Part shown: positions 34,684 to 42,184 of the stretch, one piece after another | Layout of the letters: each line of letters starts with the position of its first letter | How positions within the stretch are numbered: the stretch's first letter is position 1 | NCBI GenBank assembly: GCA_014189435.1 | Contig: CP050293.1 | Coordinates: forward strand, 1,121,001-1,185,000 | Direction: 5' to 3' | DNA from: Mesorhizobium loti | Lineage (GTDB): Bacteria > Pseudomonadota > Alphaproteobacteria > Rhizobiales > Rhizobiaceae | Length of the DNA stretch: 64,000 bases | Notes under the pieces: model-generated | What the model saw: only the letters and a program-made list of their open reading frames with translations | What the model was told of the DNA's origin: nothing | Database searches by the model: none | Translations under genes and position numbers: made by a program

Positions 34684-34914
34684 TTAGCTGTTTCTCGAGA
34701 TGGGATTGGGGTTCCAGTCCTTCGCAACGCCGTCCAGAGCCATCTTGATATGGTCTGGACTGTCAATGCCGCCGCTGAATAGAGCGATCAGGCGGCGCGC
34801 CAAATGCTCCCGCGCCGGGTGGGAGCCTTCAATCCCGGCTTGCTCGCAATAGTCATCCAGAATCCTGGTGAGTGTCGCCAGTTGTATCTCGTCTGCTGTG
34901 CCGCGTAAGGTCAT
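34684..34914 (-). CDS. Small protein, 76 residues, family shared with 38893-39309
   Basis: MTLRGTADEIQLATLTRILD continuing DDYCEQAGIEGSHPAREHLA. The paralogue at 39309 aligns as GxAD-L-LDDYCxQAGI-HPARExL-R-LFxGG-D-P. Predicted helical and soluble. No known function. Expression should depend on the shared leader (34915-35025). Confidence 0.7.
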   Translation of the reverse strand: MTLRGTADEIQLATLTRILDDYCEQAGIEGSHPAREHLARRLIALFSGGIDSPDHIKMALDGVAKDWNPNPISRNS

Positions 34915-35025
34915 CGCGCGTACTCCCTAGCGGGCGAAAGCGTGATCGACTCTTTCAAGCGCTCGTTGCCGTTAAAGACCGAGCGACAAAGGGACTGTAC
35001 GCTTCCGACAATCGGTTGGCGAGTC
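34915..35025 (-). promoter_or_regulatory. Shared promoter and structured leader, copy 1
   Basis: Minus strand, right to left: GACTCGCCAACCGATTG, then TGTCGGAAGCGTACA (35010-34996), then stem 1 CGCUCG/CGAGCG (34985-34980 with 34965-34960) around a 14-nt loop containing AACGGC, then CUUGAAAG, then a short CCC-gcua-GGG hairpin with GGGAG 8 nt before the ATG at 34914. Stem 1 keeps the pairing of the other copies with different bases. Confidence 0.75.
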
Positions 35026-35084
35026 ATTCCCTACGGAACCCCGCAACAGTAAGTTGAGTTACGGTGGCCAAGGGGATTGTTCTG

Positions 35085-35255
35085 ATGACTGACGAGCAAA
35101 TAAGGCCACCGACTGCGACGGACGGTCTCGTTCGACGTTTGGTCAATGAAACCGGCATCACCGATGCGCAAGCCCGCGAGCTTATAGGCTTTCTTGGGCC
35201 GCAAGGTTGGTCATCGCTCTTGCGGGAAGCGCGCATTCTGGCTGGGAAACGCTGA
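35085..35255 (+). CDS. Small hypothetical protein, 56 residues
   Basis: MTDEQIRPPTATDGLVRRLV, then NETGITDAQARELIGFLGPQ. ATG 35085 follows AAGGGG; GTG 35064 is a longer alternative. Helical, UBA-like pattern (GITDAQARELIGFLG). Function unknown. It is divergent from the 76-residue gene. Confidence 0.6.
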   Translation: MTDEQIRPPTATDGLVRRLVNETGITDAQARELIGFLGPQGWSSLLREARILAGKR

Positions 35256-35297
35256 CATATATTAATTTCAAGCCGACACATTACCCAACCGCGAATT

Positions 35298-35408
35298 GAC
35301 TCGCTTTCTCTGTACGAAAGCGTACATTTATTAAGTCGTCCGCCTTCCACGGCACACGGACGCTTGGAAGCCAACTCAGGTGCTCCCGCCTCTACGCGGG
35401 AGACTGGC
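35298..35408 (+). promoter_or_regulatory. Shared promoter and structured leader, copy 2
   Basis: GACTCGCT at 35298, palindromic TGTACGAAAGCGTACA at 35311-35326, stem 1 CGUCCG/CGGACG (35337-35342 with 35357-35362) around a loop containing CACGGC, CUUGGAAG, and hairpin 2 CUCCCGC/GCGGGAG (35383-35389 with 35396-35402). GGGAG is 6 nt before ATG 35409. The most divergent in primary sequence, yet both helices are kept. Confidence 0.75.
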
Positions 35409-35600
35409 ATGGCAGATTGTTCAGCAGGCGGGATAACGGCTTTCGAGGGCGATATTCTTCGCAGCGCCTTCCGCAAATCGGTGGTCGAACGACGCATCGC
35501 TCAACGGGAATGGCGCATGCACGCAACGCTTCTGGCGCGCGAGTTGACCGAGCTTGATGAGATCGACCCGGATATTGTCGACTGGATCGTGCGCACATAG
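35409..35600 (+). CDS. 63-residue family protein, member 1
   Basis: 63 residues beginning MADCSAGGITAFEGDILRSA and ending with ELDEIDPDIVDWIVRT. It aligns without gaps to the 63-residue proteins at 36070 and 36505: AF or VF K/R, W-x-x-HA, M/L-x-RELT, VD, I-x-W-I-V-R. Probably a two- or three-helix soluble protein. No family known to me. The start is set by the leader: GGGAG 6 nt upstream of ATG 35409. Confidence 0.75.
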   Translation: MADCSAGGITAFEGDILRSAFRKSVVERRIAQREWRMHATLLARELTELDEIDPDIVDWIVRT

Positions 35601-35637
35601 CCCTTTGCCGGCTTCGCATACGGCCAGTTGTTCAGCC

Positions 35638-35853
35638 TCAGTTGACGCCGTTGGTTTTTTGCGACGCTTTTCGGGCAGGGGATTTGCGCTTTGACGCGGC
35701 GGTCTCGGTTGGAATCGATGCTTTCGCCGAAAGCCGCTGCTCTCGAAGCCGGGCCGTCTTTGCCTCACGCGCCTGACGTTCGGTGGCGATGATGGATTGA
35801 GCCTCGCGGGTGGCACGTTCAATCCGGTCTTTGTCCTGAGGCAGTCTGGTCAA
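35638..35853 (-). CDS. Small basic, helical hypothetical protein
   Basis: 71 residues from TTG 35853 with GGAG 7 nt upstream (a GTG at 35880 is an alternative). Long charged helix (DKDRIERATREAQSIIATER, QAREAKTARLREQRL) followed by a Lys/Ala/Ser-rich tail that could contact nucleic acid. No family recognised. Confidence 0.5.
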   Translation of the reverse strand: MTRLPQDKDRIERATREAQSIIATERQAREAKTARLREQRLSAKASIPTETAASKRKSPARKASQKTNGVN

Positions 35854-36001
35854 GGAAAGTCTCCTGTCTTTCGATGGCACTCAAAATGCGGGCCGGGAGA
35901 AAACGTTCCGACGACAAGCCGCTCCGTACGGAAAAAACATCATCCCGTTCGGATCTCATTTGTTGTTGAGCGCGTGCGCAAAGCCGCTATGTGCGAGGGG
36001 T

Positions 36002-36069
36002 CACCGGCCAAGAAACGGGCGCTGGTGGTTGAGAGTGTCTTGTACTCCCGCCCTGCCGGGAGACTTCCA
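36002..36069 (+). promoter_or_regulatory. Shared structured leader, copy 3
   Basis: Stem 1 CACCGGC/GCUGGUG (36002-36008 with 36021-36027) around a 12-nt loop ending AAACGGGC, then GUUGAGAG, then hairpin 2 CUCCCG/CGGGAG (36045-36050 with 36057-36062) with GGGAG 7 nt before ATG 36070. From AACGGGCGCTGG to GGGAG it is nearly identical to copy 4. The promoter block is less clear here; CCGTACGG at about 35924 may belong to it. Confidence 0.8.
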
Positions 36070-36261
36070 ATGGAAGAAAGCCAAAGCGCCGTCATATCCA
36101 CTCTCGATATCCATATTTCGCGGAATGTCTTCAAGGCGTCGATCGCCGAATTGCAGCTACCCGAAACGAAATGGGTAGTACACGCCACGGCGATGATGCG
36201 CGAACTCACGGACGATGTTCAGGTCGATGCCGGCGTCATCGAGTGGATCGTTCGCAAATGA
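36070..36261 (+). CDS. 63-residue family protein, member 2
   Basis: MEESQSAVISTLDIHISRNV, then FKASIAELQLPETKWVVHAT and AMMRELTDDVQVDAGVIEWI. Exactly 63 residues like its paralogues at 35409 and 36505. ATG 36070 is fixed by the leader hairpin. The stop overlaps the next start as ATGA, so the following 56-residue protein is probably co-translated. Confidence 0.75.
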   Translation: MEESQSAVISTLDIHISRNVFKASIAELQLPETKWVVHATAMMRELTDDVQVDAGVIEWIVRK

Positions 36262-36428
36262 AGCCACCGGTCGCCGCTGAACAGACGAACGACAACAGCA
36301 CGCCGGAAGATCACCTGGCAGCGGTGACATTGAGCTTGCACGCGACCCTCAAGGGCCTGGCGGCTCCCGTCGAATTGCTGGTCGAGGCTTTAACCTTTGA
36401 CGCTCCTGTGGATGTCATCAAGCCATAG
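36258..36428 (+). CDS. Small hypothetical protein, 56 residues, coupled
   Basis: MKPPVAAEQTNDNSTPEDHL, then AAVTLSLHATLKGLAAPVEL. ATG overlaps the upstream stop (ATGA at 36258-36261). No family recognised; helical C-terminal half. Coupling to a member of the 63-residue family suggests a shared job. Confidence 0.55.
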   Translation: MKPPVAAEQTNDNSTPEDHLAAVTLSLHATLKGLAAPVELLVEALTFDAPVDVIKP

Positions 36429-36504
36429 GGATGGGTGGACCGCGCCGCTTGATCTGTCAAATCAAGCAATGGCTGCTCTCGTAGCCGGCCGACGCGTCGT
36501 CACG

Positions 36505-36696
36505 TCACTTGCGAATGATGCGCAGGATAATTTCAGGGTCGACAACCCTCGATCCCGTCAGCTCTCTGACCATTTCCTCGGCATGGTCGACCCACATGGA
36601 TTCAGGCAGCAAGCCTTCGGCGACCAAACTTTTGAATGCGCTGCGAAGGGTGTCGAAATCGTGTGCGGAGACCGAGCTGCCGGCATCGTCGTTCAT
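36505..36696 (-). CDS. 63-residue family protein, member 3
   Basis: MNDDAGSSVSAHDFDTLRSA, then FKSLVAEGLLPESMWVDHAE and EMVRELTGSRVVDPEIILRI. 63 residues, gap-free alignment with the members at 35409 and 36070; convergent with the 56-residue gene. Its leader (copy 4) is one of the best-conserved copies. Confidence 0.75.
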   Translation of the reverse strand: MNDDAGSSVSAHDFDTLRSAFKSLVAEGLLPESMWVDHAEEMVRELTGSRVVDPEIILRIIRK

Positions 36697-36805
36697 CGTC
36701 TGGCTCCCACAGGGCGGGAGTACGATGTACACTCTCAAGCGCCAGCGCCCGTTCAGTGGCCAGCGACAACAACACTGTACGCTTCCGACAATCGGATAGC
36801 GAGTC
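36697..36805 (-). promoter_or_regulatory. Shared promoter and structured leader, copy 4
   Basis: Minus strand: GACTCGCTATCCGATTG, TGTCGGAAGCGTACA (36790-36776), stem 1 CGCUGGC/GCUGGCG (36765-36759 with 36746-36740), 12-nt loop CACUGAACGGGC, CUUGAGAG, then hairpin 2 CUCCC/GGGAG (36720-36716 with 36708-36704) ending 7 nt before the ATG at 36696. Confidence 0.8.
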
Positions 36806-36807
36806 TT

Positions 36808-36841
36808 GGTACCAACAAACGTGAGGTACCAACAAACGTGA
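36808..36841. repeat. 17-bp tandem repeat, two units
   Basis: GGTACCAACAAACGTGA occurs twice head to tail, directly upstream of leader copy 4's promoter block. The GGTACCAA part resembles the CGTACCAAG operator arms at 34365, so it may add regulator-binding sites. Confidence 0.75.
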
Positions 36842-37011
36842 GCCCACCACCGAGGGGTCAGTGGCGGGCTCAATGAAAGCTGTTTGACCAACTTTCCAGC
36901 GCCGTGTCGGCCGGGGGGCTTCCGAGGCGCCTCCAGGAACGGGCTGTTGTGCAAGAGGTTCCGTCTGCGCACGAAAAAGTACGAGAGAGGTTCGTTCCGG
37001 CGATCCGGTGT

Positions 37012-37485
37012 TCAATACCGGGGCCGTTTATCGGAGACCACGACCAGCCTCCCTCCAACATTTTGGCACCGTTTGCATACCAGCTTCGATGCCAGCCGCC
37101 TTTCGGTGATGAAATCGTAGTGGGTGCCGTAGATCTCGATCAGGCCATCGAGATCCAGCGAACGCAAATGACCGCAGCGTGCATTGCCGCAATATGCACT
37201 GAGGCCCATGCCTAGTTCACGAAGCTCACCGAGCCTGGTGGGCAGCGCGACAGGAACCTGGATGTCTTCGGGCATTGCGAAGTTCGCCACCGCCACGAGA
37301 ATGGGTTTTCGAAACTCGGCCCGGTCAATGTCGCCGATCGCGTGGACTGCCTTTTCTTCCGCGACGCCTATGAGGGAATCGATCTCTTCCATCGCATCGA
37401 TATGGCCGCGAACAAACAAAGCCCTTCGCAGTACATGCAACGCATCTCTCGTTTCGCAAAGTGTCGTCCGCAAGGTGAGGGGCAT
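37012..37485 (-). CDS. Hypothetical protein with C-terminal zinc-finger-like motif
   Basis: 157 residues from ATG 37485 (a start at 37524 would overlap the upstream DUF982 gene). The N-terminal part is helical; the C-terminus has CGNARCGHLRSLDLDGLIEI and CKRC, likely a metal-binding ribbon, resembling small rhizobial Cys-rich proteins. It follows the DUF982 gene after 8 bp and is probably translated from the same leader-controlled mRNA. Confidence 0.6.
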   Translation of the reverse strand: MPLTLRTTLCETRDALHVLRRALFVRGHIDAMEEIDSLIGVAEEKAVHAIGDIDRAEFRKPILVAVANFAMPEDIQVPVALPTRLGELRELGMGLSAYCGNARCGHLRSLDLDGLIEIYGTHYDFITERRLASKLVCKRCQNVGGRLVVVSDKRPRY

Positions 37486-37493
37486 TTTCGCGC

Positions 37494-37754
37494 TCACGTC
37501 TTCATGTAGCTGTCGGGGAGACAATCGGCTTCAACCGCTGCCGCGATGAAGGCTCGATGGACGTCCCTTGTGCTGCAACATCCCACCCTTTCCCCCACCA
37601 GGGCGGCAAGCGCAGCCAGAAACATGGGGCCATCGGATGGCCAGCCGTTCGCCAAAGCGTCGGCCATTTGAGGAAGTGTGCAAAGGACGGAGATGGTGCC
37701 GTCACTTCTTTCGATGGGAATGCCGGAAAACATATTTGGCTGGTTGACTGTCAT
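37494..37754 (-). CDS. DUF982 protein under the shared leader
   Basis: 86 residues from ATG 37754. DUF982 features: TLPQMADALANGWPSDGPMF, LAALAALVGERVGCCSTRDV, HRAFIAAAVEADCLPDS. The start follows hairpin 2 of leader copy 5 by 7 nt. Its leader is homologous to those of unrelated protein families nearby, so regulation rather than function links them. Confidence 0.8.
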   Translation of the reverse strand: MTVNQPNMFSGIPIERSDGTISVLCTLPQMADALANGWPSDGPMFLAALAALVGERVGCCSTRDVHRAFIAAAVEADCLPDSYMKT

Positions 37755-37824
37755 CGCATAGCTCCCACTGGGGCGGGAGAACGGTAATCTCTCTCAAGCA
37801 CCAGCGCCCGTGCCATAGCTGATG
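37755..37824 (-). promoter_or_regulatory. Shared structured leader, copy 5 (diverged upstream)
   Basis: Minus strand: stem 1 CAUCAGC/GCUGGUG (37824-37818 with 37805-37799), 12-nt loop ending CACGGGC, CUUGAGAG, hairpin 2 CUCCC/GGGAG (37779-37775 with 37766-37762) 7 nt before the ATG. The usual promoter block is absent next to it; candidate sites AGTACGATTCCGACG (37928) and TGTACAAAACCGACA (37960) lie 105-150 bp upstream across an AT-rich stretch. Confidence 0.75.
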
Positions 37825-37947
37825 ACAGATTTACTTAACCACCTAAACAAGGTGCCGTCTATTAACTATGACGCATTGGGTGAGAAATATTCAATTATTA
37901 TAACTTTGTAATTTACTTGACGATATCAGTACGATTCCGACGTTTCT

Positions 37948-38784
37948 TCATCGAGTATTTGTACAAAACCGACAATGTTGAACCGGCCGGAGGCAACAGG
38001 CGCCGTGCCTGGTCATCACTCCCCCGAACCGATCTCTCCCAAAAAGCCTGCTATATTCAGCTTCCGGCTCCCCATACCCGCCGCTGGCCAGTGCGATCAG
38101 TCCAGGGCGGTCCAGTATGATGACCTCACCCCGGCGCGACCGGATCAGAGCGAGACCTTCCAACTCCTGGAGGGCGATGGTAACGCCTGGCCGTCTTACG
38201 CCCAGCATCGTGGCGAGGAACTCGTGGGTAATGGAAAACCGCGCGCCCACCACGCGGTCGTCGCACATCAGCAACCACCGGGCCAGGCGGTTCGCCAATT
38301 TCAACCGCGCGTTGACAAGCGCGGTACACCCGGTCTGAATCTGCAGAGAATTGACGAAGCGCAACAGGAACAATCGCAATGTGGGACTGGTGGCTAGAGC
38401 CGCATTGAAGCTGCCTGCGTCAATGCGCATCGCTTCGCCTTCGAGTTGTACGAAGCAGGCTTGCGGTGCGCGGTCGTCGCCCATCACCAGCGAATATCCG
38501 GCCATCCCCTCATAGCCGATGAAGCCGATCTCCGCCTGGTGTCCACTGGACGTGCGCGCGACGACCGACGCAATTCCGCGCTCGATGAAATAAACGCATT
38601 CAATCGGCACGTCGGGCGTCACAAGGGGCATTCTCAGCGGCAGGGCTACTCGGTGCAAACCCGGTTCGAGCAGCGCAAGGTCGTCGTCGGTCATCTTCCG
38701 CAACAGTCCATTTTGGAACTGGGAAGAGGAGTCGAGAGCCAGTGCCTGGCCGGTGACAGTCGATTTTGGGATTTCGTAGTTCAA
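37948..38784 (-). CDS. Crp/Fnr-family transcriptional regulator (paralogue 2)
   Basis: 278 residues from TTG 38784, 7 nt after the Shine-Dalgarno of leader copy 6. Sensor barrel (VYFIERGIASVVARTSSGHQ, GFIGYEGMAGYSLVMGDDRA) and HTH (ITHEFLATMLGVRRPGVTIA) closely match paralogue 1. The last 25 or so residues (MTRHGACCLRPVQHCRFC) have no counterpart there and overlap the TGTACAAAACCGACA site. Because this regulator itself carries the leader, it may be part of a feedback loop. Confidence 0.9.
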   Translation of the reverse strand: MNYEIPKSTVTGQALALDSSSQFQNGLLRKMTDDDLALLEPGLHRVALPLRMPLVTPDVPIECVYFIERGIASVVARTSSGHQAEIGFIGYEGMAGYSLVMGDDRAPQACFVQLEGEAMRIDAGSFNAALATSPTLRLFLLRFVNSLQIQTGCTALVNARLKLANRLARWLLMCDDRVVGARFSITHEFLATMLGVRRPGVTIALQELEGLALIRSRRGEVIILDRPGLIALASGGYGEPEAEYSRLFGRDRFGGVMTRHGACCLRPVQHCRFCTNTR

Positions 38785-38894
38785 TGTGCAGCTCCCGCAG
38801 GGGCGGGAGTACGATCGACACTCTCAAGCGCCAGCGCCCGTTCAGTGGCTAGCGACTGGAGAAGTGTACGCTTCCGACAATCCGATAGCGAGTC
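38785..38894 (-). promoter_or_regulatory. Shared promoter and structured leader, copy 6
   Basis: Minus strand: GACTCGCTATCGGATTG, TGTCGGAAGCGTACA (38879-38865), stem 1 CGCUAGC/GCUGGCG (38854-38848 with 38835-38829; here A-U replaces G-U), loop CACUGAACGGGC, CUUGAGAG, hairpin 2 CUCCCGC/GCGGGAG (38809-38803 with 38798-38792) 7 nt before the TTG start. Confidence 0.8.
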
Positions 38895-39309
38895 ATTCCG
38901 GGCCGGGTTGCTTATTCTGAATCTTTTCCCTGGAGGGGTGTGGCGACGAATTGGCGGAGTGCTCCACCGCATTCGCTTGAGGGAAGCGCGATGCTCCGCC
39001 GCCACCCGAACCAACTGCCTCGGCAGGGGTTGGTTCCGTGAGTGCAGCCTCGACCGCCCACAAGGCAGGCCTCTGTACCGATGAGGTTGGGGGATCGACC
39101 TCGCCGAGCCATTCGTCGTAGCTAGAGCTCATAGCGGCAAGCAGTTCCGCGGGCTTGTCCATGCCGCCTTGAAAAAGCTCCATGACACGGCACCCGAGAC
39201 GTTCCCTGGCCGGGTGGCCCGCGCCAATGCCGGCCTGACGGCAATAGTCATCGAGCACTTTGGCCAAGCTCGAAAGGTGATCTGAATCCGCTGACCCGTT
39301 GAAGATCAT
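38893..39309 (-). CDS. 138-residue protein with 76-residue-family N-terminus
   Basis: The first 70 or so residues match the 76-residue protein at 34684 (LDDYCRQAGIGAGHPARERL, LFQGGMDKP). The rest is low-complexity (Gly, Pro, Ala, Ser) and runs into the promoter block of the next cassette, so it may be an unselected read-through tail. ATG 39309 is set by the leader (GGGAG 7 nt upstream). Confidence 0.65.
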   Translation of the reverse strand: MIFNGSADSDHLSSLAKVLDDYCRQAGIGAGHPARERLGCRVMELFQGGMDKPAELLAAMSSSYDEWLGEVDPPTSSVQRPALWAVEAALTEPTPAEAVGSGGGGASRFPQANAVEHSANSSPHPSREKIQNKQPGPE

Positions 39310-39422
39310 CGCGCTTCTCCCATTGTTGGGGCGAAAGCGCGATCTGCCCTTTCAAGCGCCGGCGCCCATTCAACGGCCAGCGACAAACGGACTGTACGCT
39401 TCCGACAATTGGTTAGCGAGTC
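39310..39422 (-). promoter_or_regulatory. Shared promoter and structured leader, copy 7
   Basis: Minus strand: GACTCGCTAACCAATTG, TGTCGGAAGCGTACA (39407-39393), stem 1 CGCUGGC/GCCGGCG (39382-39376 with 39363-39357; G-C replaces G-U), loop ending AAUGGGC, CUUGAAAG, a weaker CCC(A)-TGGG hairpin flanked by GCGCTT/AAGCGC, and GGGAG 7 nt before the ATG. A further site TGTCCGAAATCGTACCA lies at 39431. Confidence 0.75.
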
Positions 39423-39639
39423 CCGTGAACTGTCCGAAATCGTACCAAGCAACTCGCGTAATTGTTCGGCCGGCGGCAACTCGCTAGCTTCGCGACGCGG
39501 CGGATCTCAGGAGCCGCCTTGGCCGACGCGCGACCCGGCCCCCCGCCCAACCTAACCCCCGCGTCGGCCATCGATAGAGGTGCCTCGATTGACGGGCCAT
39601 GCGAACGGGACGCTTGATGCCGAGAGATCAAATCGCCTG

Positions 39640-39849
39640 ATGCCAAAAGACAGATTTGAGTGCCTGCAGGAAACGCCTGGCAGCTGGATGGTCTGGGACC
39701 ACACAGGCGGCGTTCCGGCAAGGCTCGGCGGCGTCGAGTTGCGCGGCCAGGACAAGCACCGGGCCGAGATCGCGCGCGACATCCTCAGGCGGATCTTTCG
39801 AACCGGCCGGCATGTCGACGCCGCGAAGAGCGACCCTTCGGACGCGTAA
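39640..39849 (+). CDS. Small hypothetical protein, 69 residues
   Basis: MPKDRFECLQETPGSWMVWD, then GVELRGQDKHRAEIARDILR. Compact and protein-like; no family recognised. A longer frame starts at GTG 39580. Convergent with the catalase gene. Confidence 0.5.
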   Translation: MPKDRFECLQETPGSWMVWDHTGGVPARLGGVELRGQDKHRAEIARDILRRIFRTGRHVDAAKSDPSDA

Positions 39850-39910
39850 GGCGCAACCGCCCCTGCATGGCCCGGCGGGACCTCCGTCACCCCGCGCGGG
39901 TTAGCCGAAT

Positions 39911-42019
39911 TCACCCCAGCTTCACTTTCGGCTCGCGTGCCCACCAACGCAGTTCGCCGAGCCTGGTCACAAAGCCAGCAATGTCCTTGACTGACGCAAG
40001 CGGGATAACCGCCTCGTCCTCTGCAACTCCGGCCTTGGACAACAAAGCTGCGGCAGCTTCAACGAAGCCGATGAACTTGCAATGGGCGAAGGCATCCGCA
40101 ACGAAGTCGCGGGCGGTCGATTCCTTCAGCAACTCCGCCATTGCAGGCTTTGCCGGCAGGAGTGCCACGGCGTCATAGAGAACCGAGGGTGCGCCTGATA
40201 TCATCTGCCGGGCGTCGATCCAGCTGCCGTCGCTGGCCTTGGCGCCGCCGACCTTCGGCGCGATGATCTCGAAGCTTGCGCCGGCCTTTGTCAGCGACTG
40301 CTTCAGGGCATTCAGCAAGGCGGCATCGGTCCCGTCTGTCACCAGAATTCCAAGCTTGCGGCCCTCGAAACGACCGGGGCCGTTCTTGAGGATGCTGAGC
40401 GCGTCCGACGCGGGAAGATCCCGACGCGTCGGCACCGCCGCATCGGCGGGCTTCGGCATGGTTTTCAAACCGAGCGAATCCGCCACCTTGCCGGCCAGCC
40501 CGTCATCGATGTTCAGAAGATGGGAGACGATGCGCTCGCGAATGACGGGGGTTTGCACCTTGCTCAGCTCGAAAGTCAGTGCCGAGGCGATGTGTGCCTG
40601 CTCCACGGGCTGCTGGCTGATGTAGAACTGGCGCGCCTGGCTGTAATGGTCGGCAAAGGTTTCCGAGCGCAACCGGGCCTTTGGCCCGGTTTCGACTTCG
40701 GCAAACGACCGGAACCCCTTGGCCGGCGATTCACGCGGACCTTCGTCCCATGAATTCGGCTGGTAGTTCGCCCGGCCGACCGGGTTGCGCATCGCCATGT
40801 GCCCATCCTGCTGGAAGTTATGGAAGGGACATTTCGGCGCGTTGATCGGAAGGTGGGTGAAGTTGGTGCTACCCAGCCGTTTGATCTGCGTGTCGAGATA
40901 GGAAAAATTCCGGCCCTGCAGCAGTGGATCGTTGGAGAAGTCGACGCCGGGCGGCACGTTCTGCGTCATGAACGCGACCTGTTCGGTTTCGGCGAAGAAA
41001 TTGTCGGGCATGCGATCGAGCACCAGGCGGCCGACCGCGATCGGCGGCAGCACCTCCTCGGGGATCAGCTTGGTGGGATCGAGGATGTCGAAGTCGAAGC
41101 TGTCGGCGAAGGCCTGATCGAAGAGCTGCAGCTGCAGTTCCCATTCCGGGAAATTGCCTGCATGGATCGCGTCCCAGAGGTCGCGGCGATGGAAGTCGGG
41201 GTCGGCGCCGTTGATCTTGACCGCTTCGTTCCAGGCCACCGACTGGAGACCGAGCTTCGGCTTCCAGAGGAATTTCACGAAGGTCGATTCATCGTTGGCG
41301 TTGAGTAGCCGGAACGTATGAACGCCAAACCCTTCCATGAAGCGCAAGGAGCGCGGGATGGCCCGGTCGGACATCGCCCACATGATCATGTGCATGCTCT
41401 CGGGCGTCAGCGAAATGAAGTCCCAGAAATTGTCATGCGCGGTCTGCGCCTGCGGGAAATCGCTGTTGGGCTCGGCCTTGGCGGCGTGGATCAGGTCTGG
41501 AAATTTGATCGCATCCTGGATGAAGAACACCGGTATGTTGTTGCCGACAATGTCCCAGTTGCCTTCCTGCGTATACAGCTTGACGGCGAAGCCGCGCACA
41601 TCGCGCGCAAGGTCGGCGGAGCCCTTGTTGCCGGCAACGGTGGAAAAGCGCACGAAAGCCGGTGTCTTTTCGCCGGCGCGCTGGAAAATGTCGGCACGCG
41701 TGTATCTGGCCAGCGATTCATAGGTTTCGAAATAGCCGTGCGCGCCATAGCCGCGCGCATGGACAACGCGCTCGGGGATGCGCTCGTGGTCGAAATGGAA
41801 GATCTTTTCGCGGAAGTGAAAGTCTTCCAGGACGGTAGGGCCGCGGGCGCCGATCTTGAGCGAGTTCTGGTCGTCGGAAACCGGTCCGCCCTGTGCGGTC
41901 GTCAACACCGGCGTCGAGCCGGTTGCTGTCTGGTGCAGTTCGCCGCCTGCGCCGCGCTGCAGTTTCTGATCGTGGATGGTGGCGGCCGTTCCCGCCGCTT
42001 TGGATGCTTGCTTCGCCAT
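39911..42019 (-). CDS. katE: Large-subunit catalase (KatE/HPII type)
   Basis: 702 residues. Catalytic His87 in [15 protein letters not shown], Asn in VGNNIPVFF at about 160, and the haem-ligand tyrosine in [14 protein letters not shown]. The C-terminal extension from about 545 ([20 protein letters not shown]) is the flavodoxin/DJ-1-like domain of clade II catalases. It breaks down hydrogen peroxide, typically in stationary phase or general stress. A CsbD gene lies downstream, consistent with a stress function. Confidence 0.97.
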   Translation of the reverse strand: MAKQASKAAGTAATIHDQKLQRGAGGELHQTATGSTPVLTTAQGGPVSDDQNSLKIGARGPTVLEDFHFREKIFHFDHERIPERVVHARGYGAHGYFETYESLARYTRADIFQRAGEKTPAFVRFSTVAGNKGSADLARDVRGFAVKLYTQEGNWDIVGNNIPVFFIQDAIKFPDLIHAAKAEPNSDFPQAQTAHDNFWDFISLTPESMHMIMWAMSDRAIPRSLRFMEGFGVHTFRLLNANDESTFVKFLWKPKLGLQSVAWNEAVKINGADPDFHRRDLWDAIHAGNFPEWELQLQLFDQAFADSFDFDILDPTKLIPEEVLPPIAVGRLVLDRMPDNFFAETEQVAFMTQNVPPGVDFSNDPLLQGRNFSYLDTQIKRLGSTNFTHLPINAPKCPFHNFQQDGHMAMRNPVGRANYQPNSWDEGPRESPAKGFRSFAEVETGPKARLRSETFADHYSQARQFYISQQPVEQAHIASALTFELSKVQTPVIRERIVSHLLNIDDGLAGKVADSLGLKTMPKPADAAVPTRRDLPASDALSILKNGPGRFEGRKLGILVTDGTDAALLNALKQSLTKAGASFEIIAPKVGGAKASDGSWIDARQMISGAPSVLYDAVALLPAKPAMAELLKESTARDFVADAFAHCKFIGFVEAAAALLSKAGVAEDEAVIPLASVKDIAGFVTRLGELRWWAREPKVKLG

Positions 42020-42184
42020 GCCGTTAATCCTTGAGGTGAATGCGCGGGCTGCGCTGGCTCCTCAATCTCCCGGATGGCGATGCGTTCCCTTGCCGGTTTC
42101 AAATCCGGCCGGGTTCGATCCTGGAATGGCGAAGGCCGCCCGTTCGCACGGACGGCCTTGTTGCGTTCAAAGAGCTGGTAGCCC

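Noticed and set aside
34915..39422. Reading the repeated cassettes as a CRISPR array or mobile repeat
   Set aside because: Spacing is irregular, orientation follows the adjacent gene, and each copy ends at a start codon. They behave as leaders.
34915..39422. Calling the leader a ROSE or fourU RNA thermometer
   Set aside because: The Shine-Dalgarno is paired with a plain CUCCC arm rather than the UYGCU or UUUU elements of those families, and downstream genes are not heat-shock genes.
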